A stretch of DNA of 64,000 bases from JABMMZ01 sp964505065 (GTDB lineage: Bacteria; Bacteroidota; Bacteroidia; NS11-12g; UBA955). This document shows, in pieces, positions 55,677 to 64,000 of the stretch. The position numbers and the translations under genes were made by a program. How positions within the stretch are numbered: the first letter of the stretch is position 1; every line of letters begins with the position of its first letter. The notes below the pieces were generated by a model that made no database searches, was not told where the DNA came from, and saw nothing but the letters and a program-made list of their open reading frames with translations. The stretch spans positions 1 through 64,000 of the forward strand of contig CAZDGF010000007.1 in assembly GCA_964505065.1 (NCBI GenBank). Reading direction: 5' to 3'.

Positions 55677-58600
55677 TTAACTACAACCGCTTGTTGTACC
55701 ACAAGTTAGGCAAGTATAACATGTGCCAGAGCGCACTGTAATATTACCGCAACTTTTGCAAGCTGGGGCATCGCCCATTGTTGGCGGTGTAGCCAATACT
55801 TTTTTTACCACATGACTACTTACGCTTGGTTTGGCTTCTGTTGCAATTAATTCTGGTTGTTTTATTTCATTTTGTGCCAAATTGTATTCAGCTACTATGG
55901 GCATTTCATCGGCAATTTTTGGCTTAATATGCAATTGGTCTTGCTTGTTTAAATATTCAAAACCCAATAATCTGAAAATAAAGTCAACTACAGATGTAGA
56001 AGATTTGATATTGGCATGACCTTCCACCATTCCACTTGGTTCAAAACGGCTAAAGCTGAATTTTTCATAATACTCTTCCAAAGGTACACCATATTGTAAA
56101 CCAATAGACACGGCTATGGCAAAGCAGTTCATTAACGAACGGAAACTTGCGCCCTCTTTGTGCATATCTACAAATATTTCGCCTAAAGTGCCATCTTCAT
56201 ATTCGCCTGTGCGCACAAATATGGTATTACCATCTATTTTGCTTTTTTGGGTAAAGCCTTTACGCTTGTTAGGCAATACTTTGCGTGTAGCAATGTTCGA
56301 TAATTGTTGTTTGAAAGCAGGGTTATTGCTATTGATAATTAAACGTGCCGCTTCTAATACTATTTCTGGTGTTAAATCTTCCACACGAGTGGTAGCATTT
56401 ATGCCTACTGCTTTTTCTACCGCTTCTACCACATCGCTAACGGTTTCTTCTTTCTCTTCTTTTTTATCCGATTTGTTAGAAAGTGGTTGCGATAATTTAG
56501 AACCATCTCTGTAAATAGCATTTGCTTTTAAACCCAAGCTCCAGCTCATTTCGTAGCACGACTTAATATCTTCTACAGTGGCTTCGTTTGGTAAGTTAAT
56601 GGTTTTAGAAATAGCACCAGAAATAAATGGTTGCGCTGCTGCCATCATTTTTATGTGCGAATGAGCGTGTAAAAAGCGAGTGCCTTTGTTTCCACATTTA
56701 TTAGCTGTATCAAATACTGGATAGTGTTCCTCTTTTAAGAAAGGTGCGCCTTCAATAGTCATTGTGCCTGTAACAAACTCGTTAGCTGCTTCGATTTCGC
56801 TAGCTTTAAAGCCTAATGCACGCAATAGGTTGAAGTCTTCTGCATTGTATTGAGCAGGTTTAAAACCAAGTTTTTGTATCGTTTCTTCACCTAATGTAAA
56901 TACATTGAAAACAAAATCAATATCAAAAGCACGCAATAATTGGCTTTCTATATTGGTAATATCTGCATCTGTAAAGCCTTTGGCTTTAAGTGTTTCGTGG
57001 TTTATAAATGGCGAACCAACAAGTGTTGCGTGTCCTTTGGCATAGTTTACAATAGCATCAGATTCTGCTTCAGTATAGCCCATTGTTTTTAATGCTGCTG
57101 GCACGGCTTGGTTGATAATTTTAAAGTATCCACCACCGCTTAATTTTTTAAATTTAACCAAAGCAAAATCTGGCTCTATACCTGTGGTATCACAATCCAT
57201 TACCAAACCAATAGTACCTGTTGGGGCTATTACTGTTGTTTGCGCATTGCGGTAGCCAAATTTATCGCCAAGGCTAAGGGCTTTATCCCAAGCGTTGCAA
57301 GCAGATTTTAATAAATCTTCTGGGCAATATTGTGGGTCTATACCCACAGCTGGAATACTTAAACCCTCATAAGCCAAAGGTGTATTGTAGGCAGCATATC
57401 TATGATTGCGCATTACACGCATCATGTGTTTTTTGTTTTTATCATACATGCGGAAAGCACCTTTTACAGCTGCCATTTCTGCACTTGTAGCATAACTTTG
57501 ACCTGTTAAAATAGAGGTTAAAGCACCACATATAGCAAATGATTTTGGGCTATCGTAAGGAATACCAGATACCATAAGTAAAGTACCTAAATTAGCATAA
57601 CCTAAACCTAATGTTCTATAATCGTAACTCAATTGTGCTACTTCTTGGCTTGGAAATTGCGCCATTAATACCGATACTTCTAATACCACTGTCCAAAGGC
57701 GAATTGCATATTCGTAAGCTACAATATCAAATTCTAATTTTTCAGCATCAAAAAATTTCATTAAATTTAATGAGGCTAAATTACAAGCTGTATTGTCTAA
57801 GAACATATACTCTGAGCATGGATTAGAAGCATTAATTCTTCCACCTTCGGGGCAAGTATGCCACTCATTAATTGTATCATCGTATTGTACACCAGGGTCG
57901 GCACAAGCCCATGCAGCATCGCCTATGGCATTCCATACTTCTATTGCAGGAATGGTTTTAAACACTTTGCCATCGCTTCTGCCTATTAAGTCCCAGTTGC
58001 CATCTTGTTTTAAGGCTTCAAAAAATTTATTTGGAATACGCACAGAGTTGTTAGAGTTTTGACCAGAAACAGTGGCATAAGCCTCTCCTTCGTAATCGCT
58101 AGCATAGCCTGCAGCTATAAGCGCAGCTACTTTACGTTCTTCATCTTTTTTCCAATTGATAAAACTCATAACCTCTGGGTGGTCTAAATCTAAACACACC
58201 ATTTTGGCTGCTCTACGGGTAGTGCCACCGCTTTTTATTGCGCCAGCAGCTCTATCGCCTATTTTCAAGAACGACATGATACCGCTTGATGTTCCACCAC
58301 CACTTAATTTTTCGCCATTGCCACGCACTTTACTAAAATTTGTACCCACACCCGAACCATATTTGAAAATACGAGCTTCACGCACCCATAAGTCCATAAT
58401 ACCACCTTCGTTTACCAAATCATCATCTACTGAAAGAATGAAACAAGCATGCGGCTGTGGTCTTTCGTAGGCAGATGTAGAACGAGAAAGTTTTTCTGTA
58501 TCGGGGTCAACATAATAATGCCCTTGTGGTTTTCCTGTAATACCATAAGTAGAATGCAAGCCTGTATTGAACCATTGAGGCGAATTAGGCGCACTTTGCT

Positions 58601-58988
58601 GACCAAGGATAGAGTAAACCAACTCATCGTAAAATACTTGCGCATCGGCAGCAGAGGCAAAATAACCATATTTTTCGCCCCAAGTACGCCAACAATCTGC
58701 CAAACGATGGGCAACTTGCTTAACACTTGTTTCGCCACCAAGCGAACCATCTGCCAAAGGCACACCTGCACGTCTAAAATATTTTTGTGCTAATATATCG
58801 GTAGCCACTTGGCTCCATGTTGCTGGCACTTCTACATTTTTCATTTCAAATACCACATCGCCATTCGGATTTTTTATAGCCGAGGTACGGTATTCGTATT
58901 TAAACTGTTCAAAAGGTGTAATATCTGCTTTTGTGTTTTGGCGCTCAAATTTGAGTCCTTTTTTCATTTGGTCGGTGTTTGCTTGCAT
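55677..58988 (-). CDS. nrdJ: Class II (B12-dependent) ribonucleotide reductase
   Basis: This enzyme reduces ribonucleotides to deoxyribonucleotides with adenosylcobalamin, without oxygen or a small subunit. The 1103-residue protein has the class II layout: SAPNSPQWFNTGL, PQPHACFILSVDDD, KYGSGVGTNFS and GGRINASNPCSEYMFLDNTA with NLASLN. IAPTGTIGLVMDCDTTGIEP then precedes a C-terminal Cys-rich tail (CKSCGN ... CYTCLTCGTTSGCS) that is zinc-ribbon-like and carries reducing cysteines. No nrdB-like gene is nearby. I see no cobalamin riboswitch in the 268 bp upstream. A -7 element sits about 100 nt upstream of the ATG. Confidence 0.95.
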   Translation of the reverse strand: MQANTDQMKKGLKFERQNTKADITPFEQFKYEYRTSAIKNPNGDVVFEMKNVEVPATWSQVATDILAQKYFRRAGVPLADGSLGGETSVKQVAHRLADCWRTWGEKYGYFASAADAQVFYDELVYSILGQQSAPNSPQWFNTGLHSTYGITGKPQGHYYVDPDTEKLSRSTSAYERPQPHACFILSVDDDLVNEGGIMDLWVREARIFKYGSGVGTNFSKVRGNGEKLSGGGTSSGIMSFLKIGDRAAGAIKSGGTTRRAAKMVCLDLDHPEVMSFINWKKDEERKVAALIAAGYASDYEGEAYATVSGQNSNNSVRIPNKFFEALKQDGNWDLIGRSDGKVFKTIPAIEVWNAIGDAAWACADPGVQYDDTINEWHTCPEGGRINASNPCSEYMFLDNTACNLASLNLMKFFDAEKLEFDIVAYEYAIRLWTVVLEVSVLMAQFPSQEVAQLSYDYRTLGLGYANLGTLLMVSGIPYDSPKSFAICGALTSILTGQSYATSAEMAAVKGAFRMYDKNKKHMMRVMRNHRYAAYNTPLAYEGLSIPAVGIDPQYCPEDLLKSACNAWDKALSLGDKFGYRNAQTTVIAPTGTIGLVMDCDTTGIEPDFALVKFKKLSGGGYFKIINQAVPAALKTMGYTEAESDAIVNYAKGHATLVGSPFINHETLKAKGFTDADITNIESQLLRAFDIDFVFNVFTLGEETIQKLGFKPAQYNAEDFNLLRALGFKASEIEAANEFVTGTMTIEGAPFLKEEHYPVFDTANKCGNKGTRFLHAHSHIKMMAAAQPFISGAISKTINLPNEATVEDIKSCYEMSWSLGLKANAIYRDGSKLSQPLSNKSDKKEEKEETVSDVVEAVEKAVGINATTRVEDLTPEIVLEAARLIINSNNPAFKQQLSNIATRKVLPNKRKGFTQKSKIDGNTIFVRTGEYEDGTLGEIFVDMHKEGASFRSLMNCFAIAVSIGLQYGVPLEEYYEKFSFSRFEPSGMVEGHANIKSSTSVVDFIFRLLGFEYLNKQDQLHIKPKIADEMPIVAEYNLAQNEIKQPELIATEAKPSVSSHVVKKVLATPPTMGDAPACKSCGNITVRSGTCYTCLTCGTTSGCS

Positions 58989-59083
58989 GCTATTTTAAAA
59001 TTTGGTTTATGGTTGTGTTTTAGTGTTCTGTTTTTAGTTTTGAAAAAAATGACCTCAATGCATTTTTCAGCAAAAAGGTCTTT

Positions 59084-59091
59084 CAAAACTA
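59084..59091 (-). promoter_or_regulatory. Possible nrdJ -7 element
   Basis: TAGTTTTG on the minus strand matches TAnnTTTG and would give a leader of roughly 90 nt. No TTG is found at the right distance. The remaining upstream DNA to 59256 has no clear regulatory motif. Confidence 0.4.
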
Positions 59092-59256
59092 TTCCTATTT
59101 GTAGGATAAAATGAAATGGACTTTTCCACAGAAAACGGATAACCCTTGTATGACACTATTTTTACAATGTTGAAAACAAAAATTATTCAATAAACACGTT
59201 GTTTTTTATAAAATTGTTTTACCTTTACCCTCATATTTAAGCCATTTGAAAGCCTA

Positions 59257-60012
59257 ATGATGAATTTATTTATTGAACAAATATACCACTTAAAATCTGA
59301 AAATAAAAGAGCACTTGCGGTATTAATAGACCCCGACCAACCAAAAACAAGTGTAGTAAATATTGCACAGCAATGTCAAATATATGGGGTTGATTTTATT
59401 TTTGTTGGTGGTAGCTTGGTTACCAATGGTATTTTGGCTGATTGTATTCAAAATATTAAACAAAATTGCAATATCCCTATCTATATTTTTCCTGGCAATG
59501 AGTTTATGATAGATGAACAGGCAGATGGGCTTTTGTTTTTATCGTTGCTTAGCGGCAGAAATCCAGAATATTTGATAGGTAAACAAGTAGTAGCCGCACC
59601 ACAATTGGCTGCAAGTAATTTGGATATAGTACCCACAGCATATTTACTTATAGATGGCGGCAAGGAAACAAGTGTAAGCTATATAAGCAATACCAAACCC
59701 ATACCAGCAGACAAGCCAGATATAGCAGCAGCTACGGCTATGGCAGGCAAGCTTATGGGTATGCAATGTGTGTATTTGGATGCAGGCAGCGGGGCTTTAA
59801 ATGCTGTATCGCCACAAATTATTAACAAAGTAAGCAAAACAAATTTACCCTTAATAGTAGGTGGCGGTATAAGAAATGCGCAAACGGCAAAGGCTATGTA
59901 TGAGGCAGGTGCAGATGTATTGGTTATAGGCAATGGTGTGGAAGAAAGCACTTTGCTAATAGAAAGTATTAGCTTGGTAAAAGCTAAAAATACTTTGGCG
60001 GTGCATGTGTAG
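59257..60012 (+). CDS. GGGPS/PcrB-family prenyl glyceryl phosphate synthase
   Basis: The 251-residue TIM-barrel enzyme is of the family that joins a polyprenyl diphosphate to glycerol 1-phosphate by an ether bond. It has LAVLIDPDQP at the start, FIFVGGSLVTNG, FPGNEFMI, the ADGLLFLSLLSGRNPEYLIG region, MQCVYLDAGSGA, and phosphate-binding IVGGGIRNAQTA and VIGNGVEE. Such enzymes make archaeal ether lipids and also occur in Bacteroidota, where the final product is poorly known. A second ATG follows directly, so the exact start may be one codon later. It stands alone, divergent from nrdJ. Confidence 0.9.
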   Translation: MMNLFIEQIYHLKSENKRALAVLIDPDQPKTSVVNIAQQCQIYGVDFIFVGGSLVTNGILADCIQNIKQNCNIPIYIFPGNEFMIDEQADGLLFLSLLSGRNPEYLIGKQVVAAPQLAASNLDIVPTAYLLIDGGKETSVSYISNTKPIPADKPDIAAATAMAGKLMGMQCVYLDAGSGALNAVSPQIINKVSKTNLPLIVGGGIRNAQTAKAMYEAGADVLVIGNGVEESTLLIESISLVKAKNTLAVHV

Positions 60013-60043
60013 TGGTTTTATCATTTTTTTTATGATTTTTAAA

Positions 60044-60069
60044 TTGCCCCCTGCTAAAGCAGGGGGCAA
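60044..60069. terminator. GC-rich hairpin between convergent genes
   Basis: A perfect 12-bp stem (TTGCCCCCTGCT and its complement) has a 2-nt loop. It lies between the GGGPS-family gene and the permease gene and probably ends both transcripts. The T-runs beside it are short. Confidence 0.7.
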
Positions 60070-60107
60070 TAAATTAAATTATAATTTCCTTTATGCAAGG
60101 TTTATAT

Positions 60108-61145
60108 TTAACTGTATGTTTTCAATACATACTCCCTTTTATATACTTTGTTTAGCAATATAAATAGCGAAATAAGAATTGGTCCATATATTAAACCCCA
60201 AAAGCCAAATATATTTACCCCTATAATAACGCCTAATACTGTAATTATGGGGTGGGTTTCGCCAAGTTTTTTTTGTAATACAAAGCGTAATACATTGTCT
60301 ATACCGCCTATTAATACAAAGCCCCATATACTTAAACCTATGCCGCTGCCTATTTTATTTTCGGCAAAAAGCAGTAATGCCATTGGTATCCATACTATCA
60401 TTGTGCCTACAAAAGGTATAACAGAGGCTGCACCAGTAATTAAGCCCCACAATATAGGCTCCGATACGCCAAAAATATAATAACCTATAATGGCTATTAT
60501 GCCTTGTATAAGCCCTAAAATAATCATACCTACAAAATTGTTTTTTACATTGTCGTGTATTTCTCTTAAAATAATATAGGTGCTACTTCTTTTAAAAGGG
60601 CTGCTTGCTTTTATCCATTTTTCAAACTCAAACCTATTGTTGAGCATAAAATACAATAAAAAATACATCAATACGGCATTGGTAAGCATAAGCATACTGG
60701 AGCCTAATATGCTGCCCAATGTAGATGTTATAAATTCTTTGGCAGTGGTAATATTTTTTTCAGAAAGGGCTGTAAATTGGAATTTGGTTTGCAAATAGCT
60801 ATTTACTGTTGCTACATTTTTCATTAGCTCCTCAGGATTGGCAATATAGCCGCTCACTTTGCCAAACACAAATTGAAGTATAAAATATATAGGCACTACT
60901 ATTAATACAATAGACAATGTAATTAATATGGTAGAAGAAAGCCATTTTTTAAATTTGTATTTGCGCACTAATTTTTTATGAGGCTTACGCATTAAAATAT
61001 AAAATGTAAGTGCACCCAAAAAAGCACTTAGCATAAATAAAAGCTCTTTAAAAAGCATAAAGCCCAATAAAATTAATAGGCAAATAATAAAAAATTGACG
61101 CACTTTAATGGGGTTAAATTTTTGATAAGCTGCTGGTTCTTGCAT
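60108..61145 (-). CDS. AI-2E family transporter (PerM-like)
   Basis: This 345-residue integral membrane protein has about eight hydrophobic helices and the family's C-terminal signature: LGLIQGIIAIIGYYIFGVSE, GAASVIPFVGTMIVWIP and GETHPIITVLGVIIGVNIFG. Members export autoinducer-2 or act as ion or solute permeases, so the name does not fix the substrate. I start at the ATG at 61145 (MQEPAAYQKFNPIK); an in-frame start at 61220 adds 25 residues ahead of the normal N-terminus. It is convergent with the GGGPS-family gene. Confidence 0.9.
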   Translation of the reverse strand: MQEPAAYQKFNPIKVRQFFIICLLILLGFMLFKELLFMLSAFLGALTFYILMRKPHKKLVRKYKFKKWLSSTILITLSIVLIVVPIYFILQFVFGKVSGYIANPEELMKNVATVNSYLQTKFQFTALSEKNITTAKEFITSTLGSILGSSMLMLTNAVLMYFLLYFMLNNRFEFEKWIKASSPFKRSSTYIILREIHDNVKNNFVGMIILGLIQGIIAIIGYYIFGVSEPILWGLITGAASVIPFVGTMIVWIPMALLLFAENKIGSGIGLSIWGFVLIGGIDNVLRFVLQKKLGETHPIITVLGVIIGVNIFGFWGLIYGPILISLFILLNKVYKREYVLKTYS

Positions 61146-61209
61146 TTTATTTAAAGTTATTTTTGAAAGTGTAAAATTAAGTGAAATATTTTTAACTATA
61201 AGTTGTTTA

Positions 61210-61242
61210 TTGAACTTCAATTTTAAATTTTGGTTACTTTTG
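61210..61242 (+). promoter_or_regulatory. DUF5916 gene promoter
   Basis: An exact -7 element TACTTTTG (61235-61242) is preceded by TTG (61210-61212) with 22 nt between. The TTG start codon at 61268 is 33 nt after the first base of the -7 element, matching the spacing of other genes here. Confidence 0.6.
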
Positions 61243-61267
61243 CAACTTATTTTTTTTTAAACTACTT

Positions 61268-63439
61268 TTGAAACCACTGCTGTTTATTGCCCACTTACTT
61301 TTAATTGCTAATTGTTATGCCCAAAATAATTATAAGATAAAAGCAAATTTTTTACCAAATAAAGACAATATTTTAATAGATGGCAATATTGATGAAAAAG
61401 TATGGCTTCAGGCTGATAGCATTGGTAATTTTTGGCAAAATTTTCCTTACGATACCTCTTTTGCATTAACCAAAACAAAAGTAAAAATACTAACCGATGA
61501 AAAGAATTTATACATAGCTGCTTATTGTTTTGATAAACTGAAAGGTAATTACGTAATTACAAGTTTAAAACGCGATTTTTCATACCCTAAAAGCGATGCT
61601 TTTTCCATACATATTGACCCCTTTAACGACAATGCCAATGGCTTTGCCTTTACTGTTAGCCCTTATGGGGTGCAGCGAGAGGGCTTAATACAAGGCGGTG
61701 GCACACAGGGCGTAAGTACAGATTGGGACAATAAATGGCAATCAGAAACAAAAATACACCCTTGGGGATACAGCATAGAAATAGCCATTCCTTTTAAAAC
61801 CTTGCGCTATAACTTTGGCGATAGTATTTGGCATATTAATTTTTCAAGAAATGATTTAAAACGCAATGAAAACAGCACTTGGAAACCTGTGCCTCGCAAT
61901 ATGAATATAGCCACTTTGGTAAATACAGGTATTTTAAAATGGCAACAGCCACCACCCAAACAGGGCTTTAATGCCGCTATTATCCCCTACGTTATAGGCT
62001 CTATTAACCAACCCAAAAGCCAAATCAATGAATTTTCACAAAAATACAATGCTGGGCTTGATGCTAAAATAGTGGTAACACCTTCGCTTAATTTAGATAT
62101 TACAACCAATCCAGATTTTGCACAAGTGGAGGTAGATAGGCAGGTTATAAATTTAACTCGCTTTAGTATTTTTTTTCCTGAAAGAAGAAACTTTTTTATA
62201 GAAAATTCCGATTTATTTGCCTCGTTTGGTTTTAGGCAAATTCGCCCTTTTTTTAGTAGGCAAATAGGCTTAAAACGTGGTGCAAATATTCCTATTTATT
62301 ATGGGGCAAGATTAAGTGGTAAGTTAGATGCAAATTGGCGAATAGGCGCTATGAATGTTACAACATCAGATTCTAACAATTTTGCTGTGGCTGCTTTTCA
62401 ACGCAAGATATTTAAAAGCAGCAATATTGCTGGTATTTTTGTCAATAAAGTTCAGTTGTTTAATCCTGAAAAATACAACAGGATAATGGGATTGGAATAC
62501 AATTTACAAGCCCCAAATGGCAAATGGTTGGGCAAGGCTTTTTGGCATCAATCTTTTACCAATAGTATAAATAACAATGCTTTTACCCATGCCACTTGGA
62601 TATTATACACCGATAAAAAACGTTTTTTTATGTGGAACCATGAATATGTAGATAAAAACTACTCTGCGCAAGTGGGCTTTGTGCCTCGAACAGATTATTT
62701 TGATATGCAAACAGGAAAATTAAATAAGCTATCATATATTCGTTTTGAGCCAGAGGTAGGCTATAAATTTTTTCCAAATTCTAAATTAATCAATAATATC
62801 AATCCACATTTGTATTCAGATATTTATAGAAATGCTAATTGGAGCGCTAACGATTTTTTATTAAGACCATCTATTATTGTAAATTTTCAAAATAGTGCAA
62901 TAGCACAAGCTACATATAATTTTCATCAAACGGTATTGCTTTTTCAAACAGATGTATTAGGCAATGCAAAAGATACTTTTAAAAAAGGCAGCTACTCTTA
63001 TAGCGATTTTGGCATTAGTTTTCAATCTAACAAACGTAAGCTGCTTTCTGTAATTGCCAGTGCCAATACTGGGCAATTTTACAATTGGCAAAAAACAAGT
63101 TTTAAAACTGAACTTAACTATAGAGTGCAGCCATTTTTAAATTTAGGCTTTATTACTTCTGTAGATTATGTTTCGCTAAAAAACGACAGTGTAAAACTAA
63201 ACAGAGACTTGCTTTTAATAGCACCTTCAATAGAAATATCATTTACCAAAAAACTGTTTTTTACCACCTTTACACAGTATAATTCGCAAACAGATAATAT
63301 CAATATCAACTCAAGGTTACAGTACCGTTTTAAACCCATGAGCGATTTATTTATTGTATATAGCGATAATTATTTTACTACTTGGAAAGCTAAAAACAGA
63401 GGCATAACATTGAAATTGGTGTATTGGTTGAATACTTAA
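61268..63439 (+). CDS. DUF5916 outer-membrane barrel protein with CBM9-like domain
   Basis: This 723-residue secreted protein has a signal peptide (MKPLLFIAHLLLIANCYAQ) with a TTG start at 61268; no ATG is available ahead of it. Residues about 25-225 form a CBM9-like carbohydrate-binding domain (IDGNIDEKVWLQAD ... AFSIHIDPFNDNANGFAFTV). The remainder is a DUF5916-type beta barrel (LDITTNPDFAQVEVDRQVIN, FFPERRNFFIENSDLF), ending in an aromatic-rich last strand (RGITLKLVYWLNT). Outer membrane location fits. The role is unknown, though glycan binding or uptake is plausible. Its stop overlaps the stop of the convergent gene by 4 bp. Confidence 0.9.
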   Translation: MKPLLFIAHLLLIANCYAQNNYKIKANFLPNKDNILIDGNIDEKVWLQADSIGNFWQNFPYDTSFALTKTKVKILTDEKNLYIAAYCFDKLKGNYVITSLKRDFSYPKSDAFSIHIDPFNDNANGFAFTVSPYGVQREGLIQGGGTQGVSTDWDNKWQSETKIHPWGYSIEIAIPFKTLRYNFGDSIWHINFSRNDLKRNENSTWKPVPRNMNIATLVNTGILKWQQPPPKQGFNAAIIPYVIGSINQPKSQINEFSQKYNAGLDAKIVVTPSLNLDITTNPDFAQVEVDRQVINLTRFSIFFPERRNFFIENSDLFASFGFRQIRPFFSRQIGLKRGANIPIYYGARLSGKLDANWRIGAMNVTTSDSNNFAVAAFQRKIFKSSNIAGIFVNKVQLFNPEKYNRIMGLEYNLQAPNGKWLGKAFWHQSFTNSINNNAFTHATWILYTDKKRFFMWNHEYVDKNYSAQVGFVPRTDYFDMQTGKLNKLSYIRFEPEVGYKFFPNSKLINNINPHLYSDIYRNANWSANDFLLRPSIIVNFQNSAIAQATYNFHQTVLLFQTDVLGNAKDTFKKGSYSYSDFGISFQSNKRKLLSVIASANTGQFYNWQKTSFKTELNYRVQPFLNLGFITSVDYVSLKNDSVKLNRDLLLIAPSIEISFTKKLFFTTFTQYNSQTDNININSRLQYRFKPMSDLFIVYSDNYFTTWKAKNRGITLKLVYWLNT

Positions 63440-64000
63440 TTAAAACTATATATTGATAATTCCTTAAATCTATCTTCTTTTTTAGCCCCTTTTATTTTTG
63501 TTTTTGGTGGAGGCACTAATTTAATAATCAAGAAATCTGTATCTGAAATAGGTTGTAAAGAAACTTTAGAATATACTTTAACCACATTGCTCATACTGGC
63601 TGTATTATTTTCGGTTTTAGATTTACTCGACTTTTTACTTGGTTTGGTTTCTTTTTCTTCTTTTTTCTTTTCCTCTTCTTTTTCCTCGTCTAATTTTACA
63701 GTAGAAATCTCGTTCAATATAAAATTTTCTAAAAAACTAGTAGTAAGAGTATTATTCAATCCATTCAAATAGCTTAAATAGAAAGTATCATTTTTAAAAT
63801 TGATAGCTGCATGTTTAAGAGAGTATTGTTCGCCTACACCTACATAATGATAAAATTTAAGTGGTGTATTGTCTCTGCTTTTACCTTTAGTTTCTGCTTT
63901 AAACTGATTATCTACTCTCACTATCCTGTATGAATTATCAGTGTAATTTTGAATATTTAAGGTTAAATCTGTAAAAGTATAACCTACAAGTACTTGTTGT
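63436..64000 (-). CDS. Partial gene, unknown, 5' end outside window
   Basis: The frame stays open to the window edge (first visible residues QQVLVGYTFTDLTLNIQN), so the true start lies beyond 64000; an internal GTG at 63921 is not needed. About 188 residues are visible. The middle is a Lys/Glu block (DEEKEEEKKKEEKETKPSKK) and the ends are beta-strand-like. The family is not recognised. It overlaps the DUF5916 gene's stop by 4 bp, tail to tail, with no terminator between. Confidence 0.7.
   Translation of the reverse strand, partial: QQVLVGYTFTDLTLNIQNYTDNSYRIVRVDNQFKAETKGKSRDNTPLKFYHYVGVGEQYSLKHAAINFKNDTFYLSYLNGLNNTLTTSFLENFILNEISTVKLDEEKEEEKKKEEKETKPSKKSSKSKTENNTASMSNVVKVYSKVSLQPISDTDFLIIKLVPPPKTKIKGAKKEDRFKELSIYSFN

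Noticed and set aside
59131..59165. DnaA-box-like sequence (CTTTTCCACAG) as part of an origin
   Set aside because: Single near-match only, with no cluster, no AT-rich unwinding region and no dnaA or parAB nearby.
58989..59256. Cobalamin riboswitch upstream of the B12-dependent reductase
   Set aside because: I looked for a B12-box-like sequence and long paired structure in the minus-strand leader and saw none.

Overview
The window is bacterial and almost certainly from the phylum Bacteroidota. Six very large secreted proteins end in the YPNP-type sorting domain of the type IX secretion system (T9SS). Several promoters match the Bacteroidota pattern TTG-N19-TAnnTTTG. Gene order also fits the phylum: a dut / nucleotidyltransferase / TPR lipoprotein / DUF4292 / EnvC run, acpP-fabF-rnc, a bacterial GGGPS-family enzyme and a DUF5916 protein. 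The DNA is visibly AT-rich. I saw no rRNA, tRNA or CRISPR array.

Layout. 0-3 kb: recA and guaB, convergent, sharing strong terminators. 3-24 kb: an accessory surface-protein island. It holds a 2343-residue protein with about 37 DUF285 (BspA-like) repeats, three more T9SS cargo proteins, two tiny single-span membrane ORFs (28 and 23 residues), and a tightly packed four-gene operon (LuxR-type response regulator, TPR histidine kinase, PmtA-like methyltransferase, LtaS-like membrane phosphotransferase or sulfatase). 24-31 kb: carB on the minus strand, a REP-associated tyrosine transposase (RAYT) with its palindromes, and an OmpA/TSP3 outer membrane protein. 30-37 kb: a seven-gene minus-strand operon from dut to a Rieske-like lipoprotein. 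37-47 kb: a TPR-HTH membrane regulator and two more T9SS proteins, one with four beta-helix modules. 47-54 kb: a polysaccharide flippase, pyrC, a lipoprotein, acpP-fabF-rnc and a photolyase. 55-64 kb: an IS200/IS605-like transposase set among palindromes, a class II ribonucleotide reductase, a GGGPS-family enzyme, an AI-2E family permease, a DUF5916 protein and a partial gene.

The most notable unexplained signal is a near-palindrome (half-site ATATAGGGGTT) that occurs four times, each time in front of a gene of the 10-24 kb island: three T9SS cargo genes and one 23-residue membrane peptide. At all four its centre lies exactly 31.5 nt upstream of a TAnnTTTG-like -7 element, and the -7 element lies 29-34 nt before the start codon. 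None of the four has a recognisable TTG -33 element. This is the layout of a shared, probably activator-dependent promoter. It suggests a surface-protein regulon, perhaps run by the LuxR-type two-component system encoded in the middle of the same island. The link to that regulator is inference; the geometry is directly visible.

Secondary items: two different single-strand (HUH/Y1) transposase genes each sit among their own short palindromes; a perfect 34-bp palindrome; 24-bp tandem repeats whose core recurs 12 kb away; a C-terminus-plus-terminator block duplicated between two cargo genes; and back-to-back flippase and pyrC promoters that look nearly leaderless.
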